Assembly (NCBI GenBank): GCA_020217065.1
Contig: JAIWOB010000074.1
Location: 1 to 10,000 of the forward strand
Source: Chloroflexota bacterium
Lineage (GTDB): Bacteria > Chloroflexota > Anaerolineae > Anaerolineales > Villigracilaceae
DNA length: 10,000 nucleotides
Direction: 5' to 3'
Shown here: one piece after another, positions 1 through 7,200 of the stretch
How positions within the stretch are numbered: the stretch's first letter is position 1
Layout: every line of letters begins with the position of its first letter
Position numbers and translations under genes: made by a program
Notes under the pieces: generated by a model
Databases searched by the model: none
What the model saw: only the letters and a program-made list of their open reading frames with translations
What the model was told of the DNA's origin: nothing

Positions 1-2563
1 CAAAAGAGAGCCAGGAAGGCAGGGTGGGGGCTGTGATGGTCAGGGTGTCGGCGGCGTCGGGGTCGTCGGTGACAATGTTATAAGCGTAGGGGTCGTTTTG
101 CATTACTGAAGTCAGCGGAGCGCTGCTGAAGAAGGGCGGGTCGTTGACGGGGGTGACGGTGATGGTGAAGGTGTTGGGGGATGGGGCATAGGTGTCCACG
201 CCGCCGTTGGCGGTTCCGCCGTCGTCCCTTAAAACAACGGTAACGGTCGCCGCTCCGTGCGCGTTCGCGGCGGGAGTATAGGTCAGGTCGCCGTTTGCGT
301 TGATGGCTGGCTGGGCGCTGAACAGGGCGTTGTTATCATTTGTGACTTGGAAGGTTGGCGTCTGCCATGATTCGTTTGGCGGACCGACGGAAATGGAGGT
401 TGCCCAAATCGAAATCGTCTGCGCGCCTGAATCCTCGGCGACGGTTTGGTCTCCGCCCATGATGAAGAAGGGCGGGTTGTTGACGGCGTTGACGGTAAAG
501 GTGGCGGGGTCGCCGGCGGATAGCCCGCCGGGGTCGGCGGCGGTAAAGGTGATGGTTTCGCTGCCATACCAATCCGCGCTGGGAATTCCAATCGTGGCGA
601 CCCGGCTGGCGTCAATGCTGACTGTTAACTCAACGTTGCCGGCGTAAGTCCACGTCATTTGGGCGTCGGTATGGTCGGGGTCGGAGACGTAATTGTCGAG
701 ATTAATTGTCGTAAAGGGGCCGCCTTCCGGCACGCTCTGGTTGGGAATATCCGATACCAACGGCGGGTCGTTGACCGGCGTGACGGTGATGACGAACATT
801 TGTGCGGCGCTGGTATCCACGCCGCCGTTGGCGGTTCCGCCGTTGTCGCTGAGGGTGATGGTGATGGTAGCGCTGCCATTGGCGTTTGCGGCGGGGGTAT
901 AGGTCAGGTTCCCGTTTGCGGGGTTGACCGCCGGCGCGGCGGAGAACAAAGCGGGGTTGGTGTTGCCGGTGACGTTGAAGGTGAGAACTTGCCCGCTCTC
1001 GTTGGTGGGTCCCGCGGAGATGGCGGTCGCCCAGCCGTTGACGGTTTGGGCGCCGGCGTCTTCATTGACGGTCTGGTCTGCGCCCTTGACGAAGGAAGGC
1101 GCGTCGTTGACCGCCGTGACCGTTACCGTGAAGGAAGTTTCCACGAACAAACCTCCCGTATCGGTGGCGCGGACGGTGATGTTGGAGGAGCCGTTCGCAT
1201 CTGGGGCATAGTCGAGAACCAGATATTGACCGCCCGGCGCCGGCGGAGTTACCGAGGTAAACAGGCTGGGATTTGTATTTCCTGTGACCGTGTATGTGAG
1301 TTGGTTATCGGCGTCTTCGGCGTCGGCGAAGGAGGTCCAGAGGTCAATGCTGGTATTGGCGGCGTCTTCCAGAACGGCGACGTTGGCAATTCCGCTGGTC
1401 GTGGGGGCGGTGTTTGCTGCAAGTTCAAATGCGCCGCGGTCGCAGGAGCCTGCCTGAGGGCGGGCAATGCCGCGCTGGTCGGTCGCCACTGCGTTCCCGT
1501 TATAGTCGGTGCATGCGCCCGCCGCGTTATAGATGTTGGTCATCGAGGAAGTAATGGCAAGGGTCTGGGTGGGACCGCCGTTGTTTGCAAGAGTAAGCGT
1601 ATCTGCAAAGGCGGTGGACGCTGCTCCGCCGCAGGCGTTTCCGCCGCCGGCGTTGCCTTCGACCAGGTTGCTGGTGATGGTCTCAACGCCGCCTGCCGCG
1701 CTAAAACAGTTAATGGTCGTGGTGACGGGATTGACCAGATAACTGCGGAAGATTCGCAAATTGGTTCCGCCGCCGCTGGCGTGAACGTCGCCGCCGTTGC
1801 CGGCGCTGGCTGTATTATTGGAAAAGGACGAGAATGAAATATTCAGCGTCCCGCCGGTAACGCGGATGGCGCCGCCCAAGTCTGCCGTGTTTCCGTAAAA
1901 AGTGGAGTTTAGAATGACAACGGTTCCGCCGCTGCTATAAATCGCTCCGCCCTCGTCGCCTAGAGCGGAATTGTTGTTGAAAACGCTGTTTGTAACGGTT
2001 AACGAGCCGCCGTTTTGCTGGTACACCCCGCCGTTATTGTTGTTGCCGGTTGCCGCGTTGTTATCCAGCGCGCTGTTTGTAATGGAAACGACGCCTCCGC
2101 CGTTATCTATGACCGCGCCGTCGTTGCCGCTGCTGACTGTGGTAATACGAATAAGATTCAGAGTCAGCGTTCCAGTGTTCGTGACTTGAAAGACGCGGTC
2201 GGTAAACGCCGCACCGGGGTCAATGATTGCGAGCGTTGTATTGCTCGACTGAATAGTAATGGCGCTGGTGATGTCCAGGTCGCCGTCGTTTCCGTTTCCA
2301 TTAATGGTCAGCGCGTAGGTCGAGCCGCCGGTAAGCACAATCGTGTCGGCGCCAGCGCCCGCCGGGCATCCATTGTAGGCGGCGTTGGTGTTTGCGGCTA
2401 CAATCGCTTCGCGCAGGGAGCAGTTCCCATTGTTTGTGTTTTCGTCGGTTGTGACGTTGACGGTAATGGTCGCCGCCCTTGCCGGCGTGACCGGCAGCGC
2501 CGCCAGCGCCAGCGCGGCAATTAGAATTGCATATAAAAACTTCGACAGCCAATGATGTTTCAT
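1..2563 (-). CDS. Large secreted CSLREA / choice-of-anchor Q protein with cadherin/Ig-like repeats (C-terminus outside window)
   Basis: The frame is open from the ATG at 2563 to the left edge: 854 residues with no stop. A GAGGAAGGA ribosome site stands just before the ATG. Residues 1-30 are a signal peptide (KHHWLSKF, hydrophobic AILIAALALAAL, then TPARA), so the protein is exported. Residues 48-54 read CSLREAI, the hallmark of the CSLREA domain. Asn/Gly-rich repeats to about residue 320 suit a parallel beta-helix. LANNGGPTQTL (about 335) through TDQRG and CDRGAFEL (374-381) is the signature end of a choice-of-anchor Q domain. From about 386 come cadherin/Ig-like modules with VND(A/P)P linkers, DPD and TYTPAANANG motifs. 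The last visible one (ITAPTLPSWLSF) looks like a dystroglycan-type cadherin module. Such proteins are usually surface or extracellular adhesins or structural proteins; the substrate is unknown. It follows the HTH gene by 48 bp, probably in one transcript. Any C-terminal anchor lies outside the window. Confidence 0.88.
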   Translation of the reverse strand, partial: MKHHWLSKFLYAILIAALALAALPVTPARAATITVNVTTDENTNNGNCSLREAIVAANTNAAYNGCPAGAGADTIVLTGGSTYALTINGNGNDGDLDITSAITIQSSNTTLAIIDPGAAFTDRVFQVTNTGTLTLNLIRITTVSSGNDGAVIDNGGGVVSITNSALDNNAATGNNNNGGVYQQNGGSLTVTNSVFNNNSALGDEGGAIYSSGGTVVILNSTFYGNTADLGGAIRVTGGTLNISFSSFSNNTASAGNGGDVHASGGGTNLRIFRSYLVNPVTTTINCFSAAGGVETITSNLVEGNAGGGNACGGAASTAFADTLTLANNGGPTQTLAITSSMTNIYNAAGACTDYNGNAVATDQRGIARPQAGSCDRGAFELAANTAPTTSGIANVAVLEDAANTSIDLWTSFADAEDADNQLTYTVTGNTNPSLFTSVTPPAPGGQYLVLDYAPDANGSSNITVRATDTGGLFVETSFTVTVTAVNDAPSFVKGADQTVNEDAGAQTVNGWATAISAGPTNESGQVLTFNVTGNTNPALFSAAPAVNPANGNLTYTPAANANGSATITITLSDNGGTANGGVDTSAAQMFVITVTPVNDPPLVSDIPNQSVPEGGPFTTINLDNYVSDPDHTDAQMTWTYAGNVELTVSIDASRVATIGIPSADWYGSETITFTAADPGGLSAGDPATFTVNAVNNPPFFIMGGDQTVAEDSGAQTISIWATSISVGPPNESWQTPTFQVTNDNNALFSAQPAINANGDLTYTPAANAHGAATVTVVLRDDGGTANGGVDTYAPSPNTFTITVTPVNDPPFFSSAPLTSVMQNDPYAYNIVTDDPDAADTLTITAPTLPSWLSF
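155..484 (-). repeat. Cadherin/Ig-like module, copy 2 of the intragenic duplication
   Basis: Codes residues about 694-803. It has the same landmark order as copy 1. A different module of about 98 residues (YVSDPD, IPSADWYGSE, DPGG) lies between the two copies, so the visible order is A-B-A', followed by a start of a third type of module. Confidence 0.75.
776..1111 (-). repeat. Cadherin/Ig-like module, copy 1 of an intragenic duplication
   Basis: Codes residues about 485-596 of the secreted protein. Shared landmarks with copy 2 are VN(D/N)xP, DQTVxEDxGAQT, (S/A)xGPxNES, ALFSAxPA, LTYTPAANAxG and GGTANGGVDT. DNA identity is high over the GGTANGGVDT and TPAANA segments, offset by 621 bp at the former. 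Confidence 0.75.
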
Positions 2564-2611
2564 GGTTCCTTCCTCGCTTTTCTGCATTCGGTTTTTGGGC
2601 GTAAGGTTCTC

Positions 2612-2839
2612 TTATTTTGGAATTAACGTCCCCGTGGCGACGCTCAAAACTGCGGCCGCCTTGCGCAGGTTGCTTAACTGGATGTTGTTGTCGCCGTAAT
2701 CCACAAAGTCCTCATATTCCCCGTTCCATATTTTCAGCGCAGTCGGCTCGCTGCATCCGCGCTTGCGCATTTCGCCGATAAATTCGTCGCAGGACATGTT
2801 TATTTTTTCTGCGAGCTCCTGAACTCTGCTTTTTTTCAT
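2612..2839 (-). CDS. Small XRE-like helix-turn-helix protein
   Basis: A 75-residue protein, MKKSRVQELAEKIN to TLIPK. The ATG at 2839 has an AAGGAA ribosome site with normal spacing. The frame stays open upstream to a TTG at 2905, but that start has no good ribosome site. The pattern fits a compact XRE-type HTH: helix 1 RVQELAEKI (5-13), helix 2 CDEFIGEMRKRG (17-28), a recognition-helix-like segment SEPTALKIWNG (30-40), a short acidic loop, then LSNLRKAAAVLSV (55-67), the usual closing helix. No ligand-binding or dimerisation domain is present. It sits directly before the secreted-protein gene and diverges from the sortase leader, so a local regulator is a reasonable inference. The N-terminal half also faintly recalls the IF2 N-terminal subdomain, but the KIWNG...L.VA..L ending favours HTH. 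Confidence 0.72.
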   Translation of the reverse strand: MKKSRVQELAEKINMSCDEFIGEMRKRGCSEPTALKIWNGEYEDFVDYGDNNIQLSNLRKAAAVLSVATGTLIPK

Positions 2840-3034
2840 TGTCTGTTCCTTCGATTGTTTTTCAAGGCTAAGGTTTGTTTGTGGGAAGAGGAAGGATGCG
2901 CCCAAAGAACTGAATTCAAAGCGCGGCGGAAATTTGATTTCAAAATTGATTTCGACTGCCCGATAAAAAAAAACAGCCCCGAGCGCCTTTCAAAGACTTT
3001 ACAAATACCTTTCAATTTTGTAAGGTCTAAACTT

Positions 3035-3062
3035 ATTTTAATCAACAACGGCGAAAAGTCAA
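3035..3062 (-). promoter_or_regulatory. Candidate sigma-70 promoter of the HTH / secreted-protein unit
   Basis: On the minus strand TTGACT (3062-3057) and TAAAAT (3040-3035) are 16 bp apart, each one mismatch from consensus. The start would be near 3028, giving a leader of about 190 nt before the HTH ATG. That leader contains a run of nine T (minus strand) near 2965-2973, with no strong hairpin before it that I could find. Confidence 0.42.
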
Positions 3063-3147
3063 TGGGGAAATGCTCTGGCTGTAAATCGGTTTATTCTTCT
3101 CTCTTTTGTCCCCATAATAGGCTTGACTTGATTTCCCTTTCAAAAAT

Positions 3148-3183
3148 AAAAGCGGACTTTTCGGAACTGAAAAGCGGCTTTTC
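3148..3183. promoter_or_regulatory. Pair of near-palindromic operator-like sites, 22 bp apart
   Basis: AAAAGCGGACTTTTC (3148-3162) and AAAAGCGGCTTTTC (3170-3183) are almost the same word. Each has AAAAG/CTTTT half-sites, and they start exactly 22 bp apart, two helical turns. They lie immediately before the TATACT box of the riboswitch transcript and cover where its -35 would be. This spacing and symmetry are typical of protein binding sites; the protein is not identified. Confidence 0.45.
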
Positions 3184-3195
3184 CAGAATCGGCGC

Positions 3196-3201
3196 TATAC
3201 T
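3196..3201 (+). promoter_or_regulatory. -10 box for the riboswitch-sortase transcript
   Basis: TATACT stands 17 nt before the conserved start of aptamer 1, so transcription would begin near 3208. No good -35 lies at 16-18 bp, where the operator-like words sit instead, so activator dependence is possible. An alternative upstream promoter is TTGACT (3123-3128), 18 bp, TAAAAG (3147-3152), which overlaps the first operator-like word. Confidence 0.45.
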
Positions 3202-3217
3202 GTAATCAAAGAATTTC

Positions 3218-3305
3218 CGATAAAGGCAAACCTGCCGAAAGGCAGCGACGCAAAGTCATGGGTCTAACTCCGCTCTCGCGGATATGACCGCCAGACCGCC
3301 GAAGA
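3218..3305 (+). promoter_or_regulatory. Cyclic di-GMP class I (GEMM-I) riboswitch aptamer 1
   Basis: The conserved GEMM-I parts occur in order: GGCAAACC (3225-3232); a CTGCC/GGCAG stem capped by a GAAA tetraloop (3232-3245); GACGCAAAG (3247-3255); GGTC (3261-3264) pairing with GACC (3286-3289) around a tetraloop-receptor-like CTAAC...ATATG internal loop; a TCCGC/GCGGA tip stem; and the 3' segment GCCAGACCGCC (3290-3300). G3226 corresponds to the base that is G in c-di-GMP-sensing members (G20 of the Vibrio Vc2 RNA) and A in the 3',3'-cGAMP-sensing variants, so c-di-GMP is the expected ligand. A terminator follows at 3326. Confidence 0.92.
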
Positions 3306-3325
3306 TGAATCCTGTGTGTTTTTTG

Positions 3326-3354
3326 CGGGTCTGGCAAACGTCAGACCCGTTTTG
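3326..3354 (+). terminator. Intrinsic terminator of riboswitch 1, overlapping an antiterminator
   Basis: CGGGTCTG (3326-3333) pairs with CAGACCCG (3342-3349), with a possible extension by a G-U and a C-G pair, then TTTTG. It lies between the two aptamers. GGTCTGGC (3328-3335), in the 5' arm, is also exactly complementary over 8 bp to GCCAGACC (3290-3297) in the 3' part of aptamer 1. The two pairings exclude each other. If ligand binding holds GCCAGACC inside the aptamer, c-di-GMP would favour termination, i.e. an OFF switch (inference). Confidence 0.8.
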
Positions 3355-3383
3355 TCTGTACCTTATACAACCCATGTTCGTAA

Positions 3384-3471
3384 CGATAAAGGCAAACCTG
3401 CCGAAAGGCAGCGACGCAAAGTCATGGGTCTAACCCCGCTCCTGCGGATATGACCGCCAGACCGCCGAAGA
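3384..3471 (+). promoter_or_regulatory. Cyclic di-GMP class I (GEMM-I) riboswitch aptamer 2
   Basis: Same elements as aptamer 1, shifted by 166 bp: GGCAAACC at 3391, GAAA-capped stem, GACGCAAAG at 3413-3421, receptor-like CTAAC...ATATG, GCCAGACCGCC ending at 3466. G3392 predicts c-di-GMP. Over 88 nt the two copies differ at three positions only, all in the tip stem-loop. No poly-U terminator follows. The next elements are a strong short hairpin (GCGCTT/AAGCGC, 3491-3505) and the sortase ribosome site, so this copy more likely acts on translation, or only together with copy 1. Confidence 0.9.
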
Positions 3472-3518
3472 CGAGCAGCCGCGATTTCGGGCGCTTTTCA
3501 AGCGCGGAAGTCCGGATG

Positions 3519-3541
3519 CTCCAGAGAAGGAGTTTTTTATG
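3519..3541 (+). promoter_or_regulatory. Ribosome binding site of the sortase-like gene, possibly masked
   Basis: AAGGAG (3527-3532) is six T before the ATG at 3539, an excellent site. CTCC (3519-3522) could fold onto GGAG (3529-3532). CTCCT at 3439-3443, at the tip of aptamer 2, is also complementary to AGGAG; in aptamer 1 this tip has a different sequence. Either contact could tie translation to the aptamer, but both are short. Confidence 0.5.
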
Positions 3542-4201
3542 GCATCCAGACTTCATTTTAATAAACGAATATCAGCCGCGGCTTTTGTTTTTCTGCTGGC
3601 TTGCGTTCTCGCCTTCCCTGCGCCGGTTCAGGCGCAAGACCTTCCTTCCTTTATTTCATTCATCGAAAGCGTCAAAAACGGGGACCCCGCCGTCTTGCGC
3701 GGCGTTTACGTTCCCAACGTCATGGCTTTGGCTGTGGAACAGCAGCCTGCCGGGTATGCCTCCTATGTTTCTTCAGCCGAGGGGACGGTTACGCAGTTCA
3801 GTATCGCGTCTGAAGTGGGCAATGTCGGGCTTTTGGCGCACAACACCCACGCCGGAGCCATCTTTCCAAACATCCAGCAGGGAAGCCTGATTTTTCTGGT
3901 CTATGGCGATGGGCGAACGGAAACCTTTATGGCGCAAAGCGTCCAGCGGTATCAGGCTTTAGAGCCGTACAGCCCTTATAGCCAGTTCAAAGACTTGGAG
4001 ACTCAAATCACATTGACCGCCGAAGAGCTTTTCAACAAGGTGTATCGCGGAGAATATCACTTGACCCTGCAAACCTGTATCGAAAAGGACGGAAATCCCA
4101 GCTGGGGCAGGTTGTTCATCCTTGCCTTTCCCATTCAGCCTCCGCCTTTGGACGAAGACCCGCTCACGGCTTCGATTGTTGCGAGAAAGCGTCTGGATTG
4201 A
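3539..4201 (+). CDS. Exported sortase-family protein under tandem c-di-GMP riboswitches
   Basis: A 220-residue protein starting at the ATG with AAGGAG. Residues 1-33 are a signal peptide or membrane anchor (HFNKR, hydrophobic AAAFVFLLACVLAF, then PVQAQ). The rest fits the sortase barrel. GLLAHN places the catalytic His at 101, LTLQTC (the TLxTC motif) places Cys at 180, and SWGRLFI places Arg at 191. GDGRTETF (about 123-130) resembles the sortase strand after G(D/S)xIxL. Sortases are extracytoplasmic cysteine transpeptidases that cut a C-terminal sorting signal and join the protein to the envelope or another protein. The substrate is unknown. The adjacent divergent secreted protein is a candidate, but its C-terminus is not visible. 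A bidirectional terminator follows. The tandem c-di-GMP aptamers suggest control by the motile/sessile second messenger. It lacks any obvious pilin partner in this window. Confidence 0.85.
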   Translation: MASRLHFNKRISAAAFVFLLACVLAFPAPVQAQDLPSFISFIESVKNGDPAVLRGVYVPNVMALAVEQQPAGYASYVSSAEGTVTQFSIASEVGNVGLLAHNTHAGAIFPNIQQGSLIFLVYGDGRTETFMAQSVQRYQALEPYSPYSQFKDLETQITLTAEELFNKVYRGEYHLTLQTCIEKDGNPSWGRLFILAFPIQPPPLDEDPLTASIVARKRLD

Positions 4202-4215
4202 CCTTTGAAGACGGC

Positions 4216-4250
4216 AAAAGCCCCGAAGATGAGTATCCTTCGGGGCTTTT
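4216..4250. terminator. Bidirectional intrinsic terminator between convergent genes
   Basis: AAAAGCCCCGAAG (4216-4228) is perfectly complementary to CTTCGGGGCTTTT (4238-4250), a 13-bp stem with a 9-nt loop. It gives a U-run on both strands. It lies 14 bp after the sortase stop and 10 bp beyond the stop of the penicillin-binding protein, so it serves both. Confidence 0.92.
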
Positions 4251-4260
4251 CGTTGAAAGT

Positions 4261-7200
4261 TTATGGAAGCGCGGCCGGCGTATCGGATGGCGGCGGCGTC
4301 TCTGTTGGCGTGGGGGTGGGGGTTTCCGTCGGCGGGGCGGAGGTAGGGGTGGGGGTGGGAGTCTCTGTCGGCGTGGAGGTGGGAAGCGGCAGGTCAATAT
4401 TGAGGACGATGCGTTTCTCCACTTCCGTCTTATCTCCGACCAAAGTCAGGCGCAGGGAAATTTTTCCATTGGGCAAGCCGGAAACATTCCAGGAATACAA
4501 TGTTCCGTTTTCCAGCGGGGTGTTGCTTTCCGCCAAAACGCTCCACGAAGCCGGGTCTGCGCCCTGTCCGTATTCGAGAATCCATTTTTTGAAGCCCTTG
4601 TCTGCGGCGGCGGAGCCTTTGATTTCGAGAATCTCGGATGCGACTCGCTGCCCGTCTTCCAGGTTGATTTCGAGGATGGGCTGCGGGTCGCCTTCTTTGC
4701 AGGCGCGTTCAGGGGCGAAATACGGTTTTTCCGGCAATCCATTGTCTTCCAGCCAGGCGCGTCCCTCCGGCGTTCCAAGCCAATCGCGCGCCCACTTGTC
4801 GGCGACGTTTAAGACCAGTTCCTCTTCGCTGGGACCGCCGCAGGCGTCCGACGCTCCCAGTCCGGTCCACAAGTCAATTTCCATTTTGCGAAGCAGGTCT
4901 TGCTCCGCTGGAAGGGGGGGCTGGTCGGCGGCGAAAACTTCCGTATATTGGCTTCTGCACCAGCGCGAAGGCTCGGCGCCGGAAAGCCGGCAGACTACTT
5001 TGTCTATAACGCCGGGCGGGCGGAGGAAGGGCGTCGGCGCTCCGTTGGTCAGATACGGAACGGCGAATTCCATAAACTGCGACCAGACCGGAGCGGCGCC
5101 GCTGAGTCCCGACGAACTGACCATGGGCGTGTAATCGGCGTTGCCGACCCAGACTCCCGTTGCGAGGTCGGGGGTGTATCCCAAAGTCCAGTTGTCGCGG
5201 ATGTCGTTGGTGGTTCCCGTTTTTGCCGCGACTGGGAAAGACAAGTTAAGGCGGGAATTGCGCCCAAAGGTATAGGAACGCGCTTCATTGTCCGAGAGGA
5301 TGGACGAAATCAAGTAGGCGTGTTCGGCGCGGATGACCTGCTCGCCCGACGGCGGCTGATATTCATAAACGACGTTGCCGGCAAAGTCGCTAATTTTGAG
5401 GATGGCGACAGGCGGAACTTTGCGCCCGCCGTTGGCGATGACCGCGTAGGCGGAGGTCATGTCGAGCAGGCTTACGTCGCCGCCGCCGAGGGTGAGCGAA
5501 AGACCGTAATCGTTGCGGGTGAGGGAGGCGACTCCGAGCCGCTCCGCCATGCCAATCAAGCCGTCTTTTTGCGGGGTGTTCGGGTCGTCGTAGATGCCGA
5601 CGAATTCCAAAGTTTTGACGGCGGGGATGTTGAACGAATTGGCAAGCGCCAGCCGCACGGTCAAGCCGCCGTGAAATTTTCCGTCGTAGTTGCGCGGCTC
5701 GTAGGGCGGGTTCGCGCCGTCGGGGAACTGGGTTGGCACATCCCAAAGCCAAGTCGAGGGAGTCCAGCCTTTTTCGAAAGCCGCGAGGTAAGTGAACGGT
5801 TTGATGGACGAGCCTGGCTGGCGGGTGGGGCTGGTCGCCATGTTAATTTGACCGGCGATTGCCGCGTTATTGAAGTCTGGCGAGCCGACCATGGCGAGAA
5901 TTTCGCCTGTTGACGGACGGATGGCGACCAATGCCCCGTTTTTGGCGTTGTTTTCCGCCATTGCCGCTATCTGGTTTGTGACCAATTGCTGGGCTGTGTC
6001 CTGCATCAGCGGGTCGAGGGTGGTCTGGACGATGAAACCCGAACGATAGATGGTTTGCGCGTCGTACTGCTCCTCCAGTTTCGAACGGATGAAATTGACC
6101 CAATGCGGGTATCTGGCGTCGAACGAAGGCGGTCGGAAGGAGTAGGATTTCATTTCGTTCGCCGCCTGCATTGCGGAAAGCGGGTCAACGCAGACGGGGG
6201 TTTCGCTGTTGCTGACCTGGATGCAATTGTTTTGAACGCTCATATCGAACATCAACGCCAACACCTGCTGCTGGCGGGTGAGGGTGGCTTGCGGGTTGAC
6301 GTAGATGTCGTAAACGGCGGGAGACTGCGGCAGACCTGCGAGGAAGGCTGCTTCGCCCAAAGTCAGGTCTTTGGCGGTTTTGCCGAAGTAGGTTTCGGCG
6401 GCGGCTTCGACCCCATAGGCGAGGTTGCCGTAGTAGATTTCGTTTAAGTAGAGTTCGAGAATTTCGTCCTTGCTATAACGGCGGGTGATTTCGGCGGCGA
6501 GGATGATTTCGCGGGTTTTGCGGGTATAGGTGCGCTGGGAACGTTCTTCGGGAGAGAGCAGGAGCGCGCGCGCCAACTGCTGCGTGATGGTGGACGCGCC
6601 GCCGCCCTGACCCTCGGTGCGGTAATTAACCCATAAAGCGCGGAGGATGGCGGCAGGGTCAAAGCCGGGATGGTTGTAGAATTCCTTGTCTTCGGTGGCG
6701 ATGGTGGCGGCGACGAGATTGGGCGAGATTTGGGAAAGGGGGACGTAGGTGCGGCGTCCCGCGTTGGGGTCTAGGATTTCGTATAGCAATTGACCGTTGC
6801 GGTCCAGGATGCGAGTGGTCTCGAATTGCGAGGCGCGGTTGCGAAGGTCGCCGACATCGGGCAGAGTTTTTGCGATTTGGTAATATTTGTAAACCAGGTA
6901 TGACCCGGCAATCAAGCCGGCGACGACGGCGGCAAAGGTCATCGCTATCAAGACGCGCAGGAGGCAGCCCCAGTTGATTTTGCGGTTTGAAGGTCGAAGG
7001 GCGGAAGGTTGAGCGTTGGGCGTTTGGCCTCGAACGTTTAACGTTGAGCCTTCCGCGTTCGCCGCAGCGCGGGGGATGGAGGCGGGCGGCGGAACTGTCG
7101 GCGCGGGGCGCTGCGGGCGCGCCGGCGTATAAGCGGCGGGCGTGACGCGCGTGCCTTCCACGTCAATTTCATTCACGCGGCGCGGCAGGGGCATGTTATC

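Larger units (their letters stand above)
2840..3217. other. AT-rich divergent control region without a gene
   Basis: I see no convincing gene here. A plus-strand frame at 2855-3205 starts at a TTG with no ribosome site, has no recognisable domain and overlaps control elements. The stretch holds the leader and a candidate promoter of the minus-strand HTH gene, repeated CCTTTCAA words at 2986, 3008 and 3136 (the first two exactly 22 bp apart), paired AAAAGCGG..CTTTT words, and the start of the plus-strand riboswitch transcript. Base composition is clearly more AT-rich than the genes on either side. Confidence 0.6.

Noticed and set aside
659..1837. 392-codon open frame on the plus strand
   Set aside because: It is antisense to the secreted protein and a by-product of Gly/Asn/Thr-rich repeat codons. 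It has no domain, and the minus-strand frame has a signal peptide, CSLREA and cadherin-like motifs.
2950..2999. Terminator or attenuator in the HTH leader (run of nine T on the minus strand)
   Set aside because: I could not find a stable hairpin directly before the T-run, so the evidence is not enough.
2855..3205. 116-codon plus-strand frame in the divergent control region
   Set aside because: TTG start without a ribosome site. It overlaps the HTH leader and operator-like words, and it has no domain.
4198..5913. Three long plus-strand frames (204, 309 and 337 codons) near the penicillin-binding protein
   Set aside because: All are antisense to a protein with every catalytic motif. Their sequences are Gly/Arg/Val-rich with no recognisable fold.
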